Shown here: positions 21,501 through 32,339 of the stretch, in pieces | How positions within the stretch are numbered: the first letter of the stretch is position 1 | Layout: each line of letters opens with the position of its first letter | Source: Gigaspora margarita | Lineage: Eukaryota > Glomeromycota > Glomeromycetes > Diversisporales > Gigasporaceae | Direction of reading: 5' to 3' | NCBI GenBank assembly: GCA_009809945.1 | Contig: WTPW01000018.1 | Location: 432,924 to 496,923, forward strand | Length of the DNA stretch: 64,000 nucleotides | Position numbers and translations under genes: made by a program | The notes under the pieces: generated by a model | Told to the model about the DNA's origin: nothing | Seen by the model: only the letters and a program-made list of their open reading frames with translations | The model's database searches: none

Positions 21501-24172
21501 CCTAGAGATGGCGCAACAGCAACGAATCCCTTAAATTTAAATGGGTTTAAGATTTATAATTAGAACATCAAAATCAGCTAAATATAAATTAAAAAAAAAA
21601 AAAAAACTTACGGGTAATATATATCCACCATTTAAATCTATTACTTCATATGATGAAATTTGATCTGGTCCTGTACAATTAATACCAATGCATTCAACAA
21701 TGCCATCTTTAACTATTACACTAATATCTCCTTGTGTTGATGAAGTGTTGTCAATTATATGGTTCTTATCAACATAAATCTTGCCAATATTTTTTAACAC
21801 AAGTGAGGAAGTTAATCGCGATTTAATAGGCTTCCGTGTAAAATTTGACTTTGGTATAGATGTATTTATATTATTTGATGGAATTTGTTTTGATATTTCA
21901 TTTTCAAGTATANTTGATGAAGTGTTGAATTGAGGAATTCCATCGATATAAACTTCTAATGGTGTTGCACCTAAAGTAAGTGGATGAGAATCCCAAACCT
22001 AATAATATAATATTAAGATAATCATAAATAAAAATACATGTTTATAAACTCAATCCACATTTACATATCCATTTATCATTACCACAACATCAGCATCATA
22101 TCCCTTTGAAATTTTACCGATGCGATGATCTAAACCAAGTGCTTTTGCGGGCACTGATGTAACTGCTGCAAGGGAAAGATGTTCATCAAGACCATAATAA
22201 TTTGCCTTGGAAGCTTCATACATCAAAGTTTGCTATAATTAAAAGTATAATAATTTAGTAATTTATTTTGTTTTATGATTTCAAGAAATAATAATAATAA
22301 AAATAATTTACCGCATTTGTTACGGGATGGTCAGATTTTAGAGCTACAGGAATATGTGCATCTGCTAAAATTTTCGGAGACTTTGTACTAGCTTGAAATG
22401 CTTCCTTCTTGTAACCCCAATAATCAGAAAATGTTGCAATTGTAATATTATTTTTTACACGATTTTTAATAATTTCAGTAATACGATAGGCATCTAACGC
22501 NTGATGAAAAGCTGTAATATTAAAATTAAATTCTAAAGAATGTCGAATCATTGCTTCTATATCATGAGTCTACATAAGAATATTATATATTAGAAATTTT
22601 TTAAACTCGGTAGTAAATTTTTGCGCTAATCACAAACCTCATAACAGTGGACATTCAACTTCGCATCGCCTCTTAATAATGCCACCAAACTTTCGAGTTG
22701 TAATTCTTCCGGAAAATACGAATTCAATTGCTCTTCGCTACTTAATGTTTCTGCAGCTTCACACCAATCATCTTGTTTCTGTTTCAACTCCTGTGCCTCA
22801 GCAAATAATTTACGGAAGAGCCATGCTTCTCCCATCCGTGTGGAAGGAATTCGTCCAATAGGACCATAGTTCCTCTTTATTTAGCAAGAAATTAATTCAA
22901 TATGCGAATTTTTAAATATTGTGGCGTAAATAAATGTAAGTAAGTACCTTTGGATTTTCACCACAAGCCATTTTTAACCAACGCCAAGCTCTCTCTTTTT
23001 CAGGATCAATGTTTGCGTTAATTCCCATATCATCCACTGACAAGGTATCAACAGGTCGCATTTTGATAGCGAAACCTTCACCACCCATTAAATTAGAGCT
23101 ACCAGGCAAAACTATATCATACATAGAACACTAATTAGACATGAACATTATGATCCAATAAACTAATTCAAAATTTCTACATTGTTCTAGCTAATGGCTG
23201 CTCACATAGATAGGTGAATAGATGCGTCTATCACCAAATAATAACAAATGCAAATGTTGTACGTGTCATATCATTTAAATAATGATTTTTCTTACCCAAT
23301 GAAGTTGTAATGCCACCGGATGCGAAAATCCTAATTGCTGAGATGATATACCAATACATGAAATTATGTGAATTTATAAGTTGTAATCGGTTAATTCAAT
23401 TCATTCTACTTTACTAACCTAGATCACTTGGATTGATGGCGTCCTGAGCACGAAGCTAAAATGGAAAGATCTTATTAGAGTGTTTTATTTAGATACCCAC
23501 AATTAAAATAATTGAATTCTAACGTAAGATCTGATTGGATTGGTTATTTCGTTCATGTCGGAGTTAGCGATGAAAAATGGCATAGAAAGGACACCGACAT
23601 GGCTAGAAATTATTTCTGGTTATAAACGAGTCAAAAGATCATTAAAATAATAATAAACAATAGGTTATTTTTTGTTACCTATGCATATCTACAAGTCCCG
23701 GTGTAATATATTTTTTTTTAACATCGATTATAACAGCATCCTCCTCATCAATGAGATTCGTTCCAACATCATGGATTAACCCATTTTTTAAAACAATATC
23801 GCCTAAAATAAATTCTCCTTTTTCATTTAAGATCTTTCCATTTTTTAAAATGACAGTTTTTGTTCCTGGAACAAATCTAGGATTACTTGTTCGTATGAAT
23901 TTATTATCGGGTTTGGCACGTTTTATTACATTACATTTATTAACACCATCTCTATATGATTCTTTAGATATTCCAACAGAATGTTGAGCAAATTTATATT
24001 TATAGGGAGTCGAATGAATATCATATAGCATAAATAAAGTAGTAAATAACCCGCAAAGCAAAATGGTTAGAAAAAACTTTTTTGGTCTCAAAACGTGAAA
24101 TGATGATATGGACGGATTAAAATTTCCAGTATCCCCATTTATTTTGATATAATCTTTAAGATTTTCCGGCAT
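18504..24172 (-). CDS. Type II membrane amidohydrolase, tandem-module protein (copy 1)
   Basis: Twelve minus-strand exons splice in frame into 948 codons: 24172-23679, 23602-23524, 23455-23419, 23337-23296, 23111-22948, 22874-22638, 22569-22312, 22232-22083, 21998-21612, 21529-21271, 21198-21124, 19168-18504. Residues 33-50 form one membrane helix after RPKK, predicting a cytosolic N-terminus and an exposed catalytic part. The first module has the metal motif MHSHVG (His164/His166), VHCYE (His348), paired His near 373 and SDHPV (Asp431), the order of imidazolonepropionase-like amidohydrolases, often annotated as carbohydrate esterase 9-like. It ends DADVVVWDSHPLTLGATP. From about 570 a second module repeats the pattern but reads GFVAVAPSLG where the HxH should be, so it is probably inactive. 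Intron 11 (about 1.95 kb) contains a hAT-type element. N bases fall at 21913 and 22501. Substrate is unknown. Confidence 0.85.
19619..19718. repeat. 20-bp tandem repeat, five units
   Basis: The unit GGAGCTTTGATCACCCGTTT recurs at exact 20-bp steps from 19619. The first unit (one N) and the last are diverged. It lies inside the hAT element. Confidence 0.85.
20054..20389 (-). pseudogene. Sel1-like repeat fragment carried in the hAT element
   Basis: The minus-strand frame reads NDLGNSYKNGIGIEKYEPKT and LKRCYHIGIGLTKDKNKN. These match consecutive Sel1-like repeats (LG.CY..GIG..KD..KA) spaced about 36 residues apart. Key alanines are already lost, and the frame turns into low-complexity sequence after KNKN. 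It is best read as a captured host gene fragment, not an element gene. Confidence 0.6.
20405..20800 (-). repeat. 115-bp tandem array derived from an F-box-like gene fragment
   Basis: About four copies of a unit containing GAATTTTCGTCGAAAA and AATGAATAAAGGCTT on the plus strand. On the minus strand one unit reads ITIPILWQSPFSFTRSLYSF, which matches MSIPILWQDPFS of the F-box-like pseudogene at 25224. The array therefore looks like an amplified piece of that host family. Confidence 0.6.
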
Positions 24173-24275
24173 TTTTTTTTTTTTGATGATAAGGTTTTTG
24201 GCGGGCTGCGAAATTTTATAAAGATCAAAGATTACACAATCATATGCGTACAACATTTCAATTTCCCTAATTTCG

Positions 24276-25223
24276 TTATTGTATATGGATTTCAGGATTT
24301 ACGTACTGTAAAATTTTGTGACAAATTTTGTGATTTTCACAAAATTTTGTGATTTTTGTGATATTTTGTGAAGCACAACATATCATCGTCCCTGACCTGG
24401 CACAGATTTCTTGCTTTACAGTAATTATGAAATTACTATTTATAGTTAGTTAGGGAATAAGATGGGATATAAAAGATTAAGAGAAAATATTTGGAATGAT
24501 AAGTGCTTTTTCTTCGCTGCCTGACTTTGATCTGGCTCTTTCGTGGGCCGAAATAAAGAATTTTCTAACACCATAAACTGTTTTACAAATTGCTCTCATA
24601 TTCGTTATTTTCATAAATGTCACGGTCATAATCGGTTCTTGGAAGAAATTTGGCCTCTGGGATGTGTAGCGCAGGGAACGACGATAGAAGGTTGGATCTC
24701 TCAATCACATGCGCTATGGATCGAGTCCCACGGGTTCTCAATCACTCGGATTTGATTATCGATCAAGGATCAAGTCGCACGGGAGGCATGAGTTTTGAAA
24801 GCTAAGTATTGATTATTGATTGATTATGTAATACGATAAAAAGTATAATTTATTAACCATTGTGTAATTAATTTGGAATTCAAAAAAAAAAAAAAAAAAA
24901 CCAAGTATATAAGGAACGTACGATAAGAAAAGTTAGTTAGACTGGACCGTGCAAAAAAAAAGAAAAACAAAAAACTAAGAATTATACTTGTACCTTCGCC
25001 TTGGACAAAGGACGTGACTGTAAGTATATATGGGTTGGTCACGACTCTTATGTGCGAGGAAGGGGCACATGAGGATCGAAACGAACTACACTACGGGAGA
25101 TCGAATCAACAAGGAGGGACGAAAACCCACTCGTGGTCGCATACGGCCGCGACAATAAATCTGCTGATGAGATCAGCAAAAAAAAAAAAAAGAAAAAAAA
25201 ACCCCTTTTTATTCTCAACAATC
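24276..25223. other. Spacer with dispersed repeat and tRNA-like boxes
   Basis: It contains the first copy of a repeat shared with 27793-27928 (separate entry). Around 24660-24735 TAGCGCAGGGAACG and ATCGAGTCCC resemble Pol III A and B boxes, but no cloverleaf forms. Poly(A) runs occur at 24882-24900, 24952-24972 and 25180-25200. Confidence 0.45.
24425..24548 (+). repeat. Dispersed 125-bp repeat, copy 1
   Basis: ATGAAATTACTATTTATAGT through CTGCCTGACTTTG and GGCTCTTTCGTGGG recurs in direct orientation at 27799-27930. Both copies flank the F-box/kinase pseudogene cluster at 25.2-27.6 kb. It may be a promoter-proximal gene-family repeat or a mobile fragment. Confidence 0.75.
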
Positions 25224-25995
25224 ATGGCATCGAAAATGCTTATGGGCGATATGCCTGAATTAATGGAAATATTCTTAAACACCTAAATAATGAAATTTAT
25301 TCATTATACTCTTGCGTTCTTGTAAACAGACATGGGTGCAAAATGTCTATACCTATTCTTTGGCAAGATCCATTTTCAATCAGACGAAGATCTTTATTCA
25401 TTTCTATATATATTTTTCATCTTTTTGCGAAGTCGAAAAATTAGTTATGAAGGGATGTTTAAAAGAATTTGGGATAAATATTGAATTTTCCAAACCGTTA
25501 TTTGATTATGCAAGATTTCTTAAGGTTCATCATATATATCGATTAGCAAATAAAGTTAACCCAAGTTTACTTTATTACGACTCAAGGACAAACCCGTTAA
25601 TTACTTTAATATTCAAATTACTTCTTGAGAGTGGTGCCATTTTACATGAATTTTGTTTATATCATTTTGAATTTCTTAAATTTGAATTAGAGATCTTTCA
25701 CTCATTAGAACAAAATGACTCAAGATTCCAACATTTATCTTTGGATATAATATTAAACTTTGGCATCGAAATATTGCTAAATTATTAATGGTTTTGGCAA
25801 AAAAAAAAAAAATACTACAAAAATTAGCACTTTGAGTCTTTTTGTTTATTCTCATTATGAGTCACAATTAATTCATCCTTTATTTCCTGCTCTTATACGC
25901 TTTATTAAATCACAAGAGCAGCTTAGAAAATTTCTATTAGGCTTTACAGAATTCTACGGCATCATTTCAGCTTTAGAATCTCAAAAAAAAAAAAA
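25224..25995 (+). pseudogene. F-box-like protein pseudogene
   Basis: The start reads MASKMLMGDMPELMEI. A frame change leads to ILKHLNNEIYSLYSCVLVNR and KMSIPILWQDPFS, the typical F-box pattern (Pro-Glu, IL..L, SC.LVNR.W, LW.DPF); the usual Trp after NRH is Gly. Another shift enters VMKGCLKEFGINIEFSKPLF, DYARFLKVHHIYRLANKVN and HSLEQNDSRFQHLSLDI. A third, at the A-run 25799-25812, enters STLSLFVYSHYESQ, LIRFIKSQEQLRKFLLG and GIISALESQ. F-box proteins bring substrates to SCF ubiquitin ligases. Three or more frameshifts and an early TAA rule out a functional product. Confidence 0.75.
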
Positions 25996-26700
25996 ATGAA
26001 AATAAAAAAAAAACATTTTGATCCAAACGGCAAACGAAAAAATTACACAAATTATCGATGCTTTCAATCAACTGAATTCGACAGCTGTCAAAAATTAGCA
26101 GATGCAAACGAACCAAACGAAAATCATTTGCTCGATTATTGTTACGAACATGGGATTAAAGTTGGATATTGTTATTATTTGGGAATTGGAGTCGAAATCG
26201 ATAAGTATGAAGTGTTTACATATTATTTGAAGTCTGCTGGGGCAGATAATTCAATGGGAATTTGGAAAACTGCCTGAGGTTATTATTACGGAATTGGCGT
26301 TGGAAAATAAAAAAAAATTGGAGTAAATGGTTGAAAGGACCCCGAATTTCGCTCCGATGGAAATCGAGATGGCGACTCCGATCATTGATCTGAATATGGA
26401 AAATGTGCACATAAAAATTCAGCCAGCGTCGGTGTCTATCATGTGATCCTGATAAAGCAATGAGATGGACAAGTAGAAATCAAAATATTGACTATTGCAT
26501 GAAAATGCTCCAACTTAGAACCATGAGATATGAAGGTGTGATTGAATGGATTCCATTTGATGGATTATCTAATGCTGAAAAAACTGGTAAAGGAGGGATT
26601 TGTCCTGTATATTTAGCAATTTTGTCGGATGGCATACAAAAAATTCCTACAAAAAGCATGTGAATCAAGCAGCATCGTTGCACTCAAGACACTGACCGGT
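25996..26700 (+). pseudogene. Sel1-repeat protein kinase pseudogene, fragment A
   Basis: VGYCYYLGIGVEIDKYEVFT and YYLKSAGADNSMGIWKTA are Sel1-like repeats. After stops come KCAHKNSASV, MRWTSRNQNIDYCMKML and EGVIEWIPFDGLSN, then KTGKGGICPVYLAILSDG, a kinase glycine-rich loop with the Phe replaced by Ile and the last Gly by Cys, and IVALKTLTGSKE with the invariant Lys. Stops and frame changes interrupt every segment. The architecture matches the kinase pseudogene at 44.6-47.2 kb on the opposite strand. Confidence 0.7.
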
Positions 26701-26754
26701 TCTAAGGAAACAAAAAAAAAAAAAAAAACGCAGACGCGAATATTTCCAACAGAA

Positions 26755-27560
26755 GTCTGCTGAGGTAGGTAATTAAATAGGAATTTGGAAAACTGCACGG
26801 GGTTATTATTGCAGAATTGACGTTGGAAGAAATTTGGAGTAAATGGTTGAAACGGTTTCGAAAAGACCCTGGTTGTGATCTGATTGGGAAAATGTGCACA
26901 TTGTAATTCAACGATGTGGTGTCTATCATGTGACTCTGATAAAGCAACGAGATGGACAATTAGAAGTAAAAATATTGACTAATGCATGAAAACGCTCCAA
27001 CTTAGAACCCGAAGATATGAAGAGATGATTGAATGGATTCCATTTGATGGATTATAAAATGTTGAAGAAATCGCATCGTTGCATTCAAGACACTAACTGG
27101 TTCTAAGGAAAAAAAAATGATTTTTTTTTAAAAAAAAACGAGAGCCTTATGAAATGTAAATTAACAAATGAACATGGTAATCTCGTAATTTATGGAATAA
27201 CCCAAAACACAGAAACATCCGCTGACAAGCGAAATTCTAATGGAATGTATCAAGTCGGTATTTGCTACCTCCAAGGAATCGGGATTGAAGGAGATAAATA
27301 TTAGGCATTTATTTGCTATGAAAAGAGTTGAAAAGGATGAAAACAAGGCATTCACATATTCCAAAAAATCACCAGACATGAATATTTCCAACAGAAAGTA
27401 CCAAGTTAAATAGTGTTACTATTTAGAAATTGGAGTCGAAATCGATAAGCATAAAGAATTTACATATAATCTAAAGGCTGCTGAGGCAGGATCCCGAAAA
27501 TTACTCCAATCATTATGACCTGAGTGAAGGATGGATTAGCACAAGACATGATTGAGTTTC
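26755..27560 (+). pseudogene. Sel1-repeat protein kinase pseudogene, fragment B
   Basis: A second, more decayed copy starts with GIWKTARGYYCRIDVG and repeats the IEWIPF-like stretch (LNGFHLMDYKML). It then continues past an A-rich run into CKLTNEHGNLVIYGITQNTE, the kinase N-lobe strands that fragment A lacks. This is followed by NGMYQVGICYLQGIGIEGDK, a Sel1 repeat. Many stops are present. Its resemblance to fragment A suggests local tandem duplication of the gene before decay. Confidence 0.65.
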
Positions 27561-28147
27561 TACAGAACTCAAAAAAATAAAATATATATATATAAGCTTA
27601 TATATAAATAAAAATAAACAATAAATATATATATATATATTGGGCTAGCTCAGTAAGACCTTTCCAACCTAACGATCCTCTTTTTTCTCGTATTGTGTAT
27701 TTTCATAAATTCATTAAATTGATCCAAGCGAGAATAATAATGCTAAGGTTATTATCGCGAGGATCTTCACATGGTAGCAAAGCCCCAAAGATATGATTAT
27801 GAAATTACTATTTATAGTTAGTTAGGGAATAAGATGGAAATAGATGAGATATAAAAGATTAAGAGAAAAATTTGAAATGAAAAGTGCTTTTCCTACGCTG
27901 CCTGACTTTGGTTGGGCTCTTTCATGGGTAATCCCACCTAGCCCTCCCCCCAAAAAATATATATATATATATATAAAAATAAAGTACATAGGTTGTAAAA
28001 AACAACTTGCCTCACAACACTCATTGATGTTTAGTATAGAAATGAGTGGTTTTAGCAGTCTATTTAAAATGTTATGATTTGGCAAGTATCCTTATTATAC
28101 AATACTACCTTTAATGTTTATCACTTACACAATGCACTAACACAATC
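27561..28147. other. Spacer with (AT)n runs and second dispersed repeat
   Basis: AT-dinucleotide runs lie at about 27582-27642 and 27957-27975. The 27799-27930 repeat matches 24425-24548. TTGTGTATTTTCATAAATTC and TTGATCCAAGCGAGAATAAT (27694-27740) recur at 29284-29330. Confidence 0.6.
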
Positions 28148-28149
28148 TT

Positions 28150-28380
28150 TAATTTAATGAGAAAAAAGAAAGAGGAAGAAAAGGAGAAAAAAGNAAANNA
28201 NANNNNAAANNAAAANGAATANNAAAAAGAGAAAAGGAAATAAAAAGAGAGAAGAGAAGAAAAGAAAAAAAGAAAAAAAAGAGAAGAAAAGTAAAAGAGA
28301 GAAAAGAAAAAAGGAGAGAAAAGAAAAAGAGAAAGAAAAGAAAAAAAGAAAAGAAAAGAAAGAAAATGCAGGAAAGAGAA
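28150..28380. repeat. Purine-only tract with unresolved bases
   Basis: Almost entirely A and G on the plus strand, with many N bases at 28194-28223. Such homopurine tracts can form triplex DNA and are hard to sequence; the N bases may mark that. Confidence 0.75.
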
Positions 28381-29110
28381 AAAAATATGAGATGTGACAG
28401 AAGAATGGGAATATGAGAAGAATTAAAGTGTGAGATTCTCAGGGACATGCTTGCTGACTTGTGGGTGGTCTTGCTCAGCAACTTGTTTCATGACGCTTAT
28501 TAGATGTTTTAGTAGTATAATAAGTACTACAATGATTTATAGAAAGAAAAAAGAAAATATGAGATGCAACAGAAGAATGGAAATATGAAGGAATAAAAGT
28601 AAGATGCTCAGGGACATACTTGCTGACTTGTGGGTGGTCTTGCTCAGCAACTTGCTCCATGATACTCATCTGATGTTTAGTAGTAGTAATATAAAATTAT
28701 TGCAAAGAGGGTAGTACTACAATAATGTAAAGAAAGAAAAATGAAAATATGAGATGTAACAAAAGAATAGAATATGAGAAAATGAAAGTGAGATGCTCAG
28801 GAACATGCTTGCTGACTTGTAGGTAGTCTTGCTTAGCAACTTGCTTCACAATACTCATATGATGTTTAGTTGTAGTAATATAAAAAAATTATTGCAAAGA
28901 GGGTAGTACTAAATAATGTATAGAAAAAAGAAAGAAAATATGAGTTGCAACAGAAGAATGAAAATATGAGAGAATGAAAGTGAGATGCCCAGGGACATGC
29001 TTGCTGACTTGTATTGGTCTTGCTCAGCAACTTTCTTCACAATGCTTATCTAATGTAGTAATATGAAAAAATTATTGCAAAGAGTATAGTACTACAATAA
29101 TATGCATACT
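28381..29110. repeat. About 190-bp satellite, four units
   Basis: ATGAGATGTGACAGAAGAAT or a variant begins units near 28386, 28558, 28748 and 28938. Each includes CTCAGGGACATGCTTGCTGA, GTCTTGCTCAGCAACTTG and AGTAGTACTACAAT. Steps are about 172, 190 and 190. No coding sense. Confidence 0.85.
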
Positions 29111-29752
29111 CTTTGCATTTTAACCATGTGGCATATCATAAATATGTTCAATCCTCTTTTTGTCACCATGTGATCATTATACAATACTTTGTGTGCACAC
29201 ATTGAATTGAGTATTTTATATAATTAGAAGCTTATACAAGTTAAATATTGGCATATATGGCCACAGCATAGCACTATTCCCATTGTGTATTTTCATAAAT
29301 TCAATAAATTGATCCAAGTGAGAATAATTGGCTTGTTTTCACATAATTTCATAAAAGATTCCCAAAATTACTGGTTGGAATGCATCTGAATTCTGGTCAG
29401 TAGGGCAGAAAATAATCAATTTTGCCCAGAATTACTAAAAATTTTACTAATAAATTCATTGTAGGGATGTTAATGAAGTAAGGTACTCCAGAGTAACTGT
29501 AAAGTATAACCAGAGGCAATGATTTTCTGTGGTGCTATTAGGTTAATTCCATCTGTGCTAAAATACAAAATCTGCAAATAACATTAATAAATTCTGCACA
29601 GTTTCCATGGTATTTCTATAGGTTCTGTGTGGTTTCTGTGATATTTTTTTATTGAAATTTACTATCAAAAATATATAAAAAATTTTTTCAAATAAAAATT
29701 TAAATATATATAAAAATATTTTTTTTAAAAGCATAATAAAAATAATAAAAAT

Positions 29753-31690
29753 TTAAATACTATCACTATCGCTATTTAACCTATTTAAATTGTTGTTAAA
29801 ATACAACATATTTAAACTTTGTAAACTTTCTTCACTTAAATTTTGCCAGGTAGTATCTAAAATTATATTATATTTGGAAAAACTTTTTTCTACTGCACAG
29901 GAAAAAACTGGTAACCAAATATAATCAAGTGTGATTTCAGATAGACAGGGTAAAGAGCTAGCCATATTAAGCCAAAATTCATCTAATGTAATTTCTTCAA
30001 GTACTGTATCATGTTTTAGTTCACAATAAATGACCATTCATATAATAGTTCATTGGACAGATTAGACAATTCAGGTATGATTGAATAATTATATATATCC
30101 TTTCTTGTAACATTACCAAGGTGAAAAAATTTTGGGTCGAATACTTGGCTTGCAGAAAATAAAGGCCTACTGGGATGAGAAGGAACATGAAAAAAAATTT
30201 CTGATATGCAACATCAAAAGCACCATGAAAAATAGAATAGAATTCAACTGGTTAAAAAGATTGTGATGAAATTAATGTATCCAGGTCCAAACTAAAATAT
30301 TCGGCATTCATATTGGTTTCAATATAAGCAGTGAGTCGTTAGAGTTGGCTTTTAACCAAAGGAAATACGGGTTTTTCTTGCTGGAAAAAATCTAATATTT
30401 GTACGAATTTTTGTGAAAAATAATAATAAAGTTAATATAAACTACGATAAGACCAAAATCTCTAGGATTCGATAATAATGATATAATAATTTTTAATGCA
30501 TCTGTTTTGTCAATCTTGCATTCATCTTGAAAAAATGTTGGCCAATACATAATGTGATCCCTTGCGTACAAAATCATTCCAAACCAAGAATTCCATCTTG
30601 TTACAACAGGAAGCAGAACTTTTTTTGGTGAAGTTATTCCATGAAATCATAGATGATCCAAATATTGATGATGACATGCTGGGCTTCTCGAAAATGTGTC
30701 TTTAATTTTAGTCATTAGTGTATTAACCTTGGAAAAATGAGAATAAGTATGCCATGTATCACTATATTTAAAAAAAATTATATTTAATAATAGCTCTATT
30801 CTGTAAAGACTAGTGATGCAGTAAAATTGTCCCAATAATTGTCGTAACTAGTTATGGCTTAAGCCGTAACCAGTTACAACAATCATTGGAAGCATCAAGA
30901 AATAATTTAGAACAATTTGTAAAATTACATGATTAAGTTTAAAATGTGTGCACAACAAGGTATATGTACCAACTGTGGCATTACACTAAGCAAAACATCA
31001 AGATAGCATTTCTTCATATACGCTGCTAAGTCTAATATGAACACATGAGAAAAAGTAAACAGAATATCATATTTTGAAAGAGCTTGATAAAGTGTTTGTT
31101 CCATTGTACAATTATTGACTTGTGTAAGAAAATCAACAGATACTAATTTTACATTATCTCTATATACAAATAGGGTATTGACTACACTTTGTGAACAGCT
31201 ATCTGTCATTTCATCCATGATAATTGCTACATGTTTCTTTTAAATAAAGATTTAAGACTTTTAAAATGATTAAAAAAGACTTGAGGAAGATATAATTGGT
31301 GTAATGTAGATGCTTGTGGAATCAACTCGCCTTCTTTACAATACTTCTTTAAAGAAGAATGCAAGTAATTAACCTTTTCTATAAGTATATCTGCTGCTAC
31401 GAATGGTTCAATTAAGTTATTTAAAAAATTTTTTTTTGACTCTGAAGATGAAAAAGATGCAACAATAGTTTGTTGATGATGCTGCTTATTTTTATGAGAA
31501 GTTTTATTCGCTTTGTGAACTTTGCTGTTAAGATGGTTATCGACTGTTGATTTTCGTGTCCAGTCAATAGAATAGTCACAAAAATTACAAAACAGAATTC
31601 CATCATTGACTCTAAAATCATCTGGATTATCTTGAACTCGAGTATAAACTGTGACTTTTGATGTTTTATTTTTTTTCTTTGCATTATTAA
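29753..31690 (-). pseudogene. hAT transposase pseudogene with BED-type zinc finger
   Basis: In minus-strand order: LFCNFCDYSIDWTRKSTVDN and HLNSKVHKANK near 31490-31600 form a BED-like finger (C..C...H....H). MDEMTDSCSQSVVNTLFVYR and PQLVHIPCCAHILNLIM (30925-31218) match the RNase H-like core with its conserved Asp region and CCAH. VTRWNSWFGMILYARDHI lies near 30540-30605. LSEITLDYIWLPVFSCAVEK and SFSKYNIILDTTWQNLSEES (29753-30037) are the C-terminal dimerisation motif. Many stops and frameshifts separate the pieces. An intact relative would excise and insert DNA with 8-bp target duplications, like those seen around several elements in this window. Confidence 0.8.
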
Positions 31691-31861
31691 AGTTAGAAAT
31701 TAAGAAACTTTATAAGGTAAAAAAAATTGAAAATTCTTCTTCATAGCTTTTAATCTAATCTTTTTTATTTAATTACTAATTTTTTTTTATCTCATCTTTT
31801 TTGTGAATTCGAAGCATCTTTAGATTTTCATACATACTATACATACTTCGCAATATATTCT

Positions 31862-32000
31862 TATCGTAAAAACTTAAAAAATGGGCATTTGCACATTATT
31901 TTGATGTTCATGGGCGTTATTTCAAAACTAAACATTTTATTTTTAAAGGATTCAATGTTGAAATAATGCCCATGCCCGTTATTTCGAGTTTTTACAGTAA
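31862..32000. mobile_element. Small MITE with TTACTGTAAAAACTCGAAAT ends
   Basis: The left end ATCGTAAAAACTTAAAAAAT and the right end ATTTCGAGTTTTTACAGTAA are inverted copies. Subterminal CATGGGCGTTATTT words are shared with the element at 39830-41001. Confidence 0.7.
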
Positions 32001-32339
32001 CAATTTTAAATTCTTTTCTATTTATTATATATTATTAAATTACTTGCCCTTTTTGGTTAGCAGCCCCAGGCCAATCATAGATCAGAATTGCAAGGACGAA
32101 AGTCATGCGCTCACCCTATCCCCACTTTCTGCAACAATTCTGCAGTAACTGTAACATTTTCCGCATTCATCACCCTTTTTCATGATTTCTGCGGCATTCC
32201 GTGCAATGCAGAAAATCATCATCTCTGCATGGTGCATGGTGCACCAAAATATAATTCCCATAAATGTAGAGATCATTATTTTTTTAAAAAACTAAATAAT
32301 TTTTGTTAAAATTACTTATATTAAGAATTTGTCTATGAA

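Larger units (their letters stand above)
17547..24275. repeat. Large duplicated segment, copy 1
   Basis: From GATGAATGAGCAACTAAA to about 24275 the sequence matches 33989-38831 in direct orientation, apart from the 1.86-kb element at 19195-21053. It holds the chromodomain-like relic and the complete amidohydrolase gene. The start-to-start distance of the copies is about 16.4 kb. Confidence 0.9.
29511..32227. mobile_element. Decayed hAT transposon (possible boundaries)
   Basis: The interval holds the transposase relic. The left candidate end CAGAGGCAATGATTTTCTG is partly inverted at the right as CAGAAAATCATCATCTCTG (32209-32227). The 8 bp outside the ends do not match, so the exact limits are uncertain; the transposase assignment is firmer than the ends. 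Confidence 0.5.

Noticed and set aside
24655..24740. tRNA gene suggested by TAGCGCAGGGAACG and ATCGAGTCCC
   Set aside because: Acceptor, D and T stems do not pair, and the box spacing is too long. At most a decayed tRNA-derived fragment.
27572..27645. AT-dinucleotide tracts as centromere or replication origin
   Set aside because: They are short microsatellites; nothing else supports such a role.
28149..28481. Open minus-strand frame rich in Phe, Leu and Ser
   Set aside because: Translation of the homopurine/homopyrimidine tract with N bases; low complexity only.
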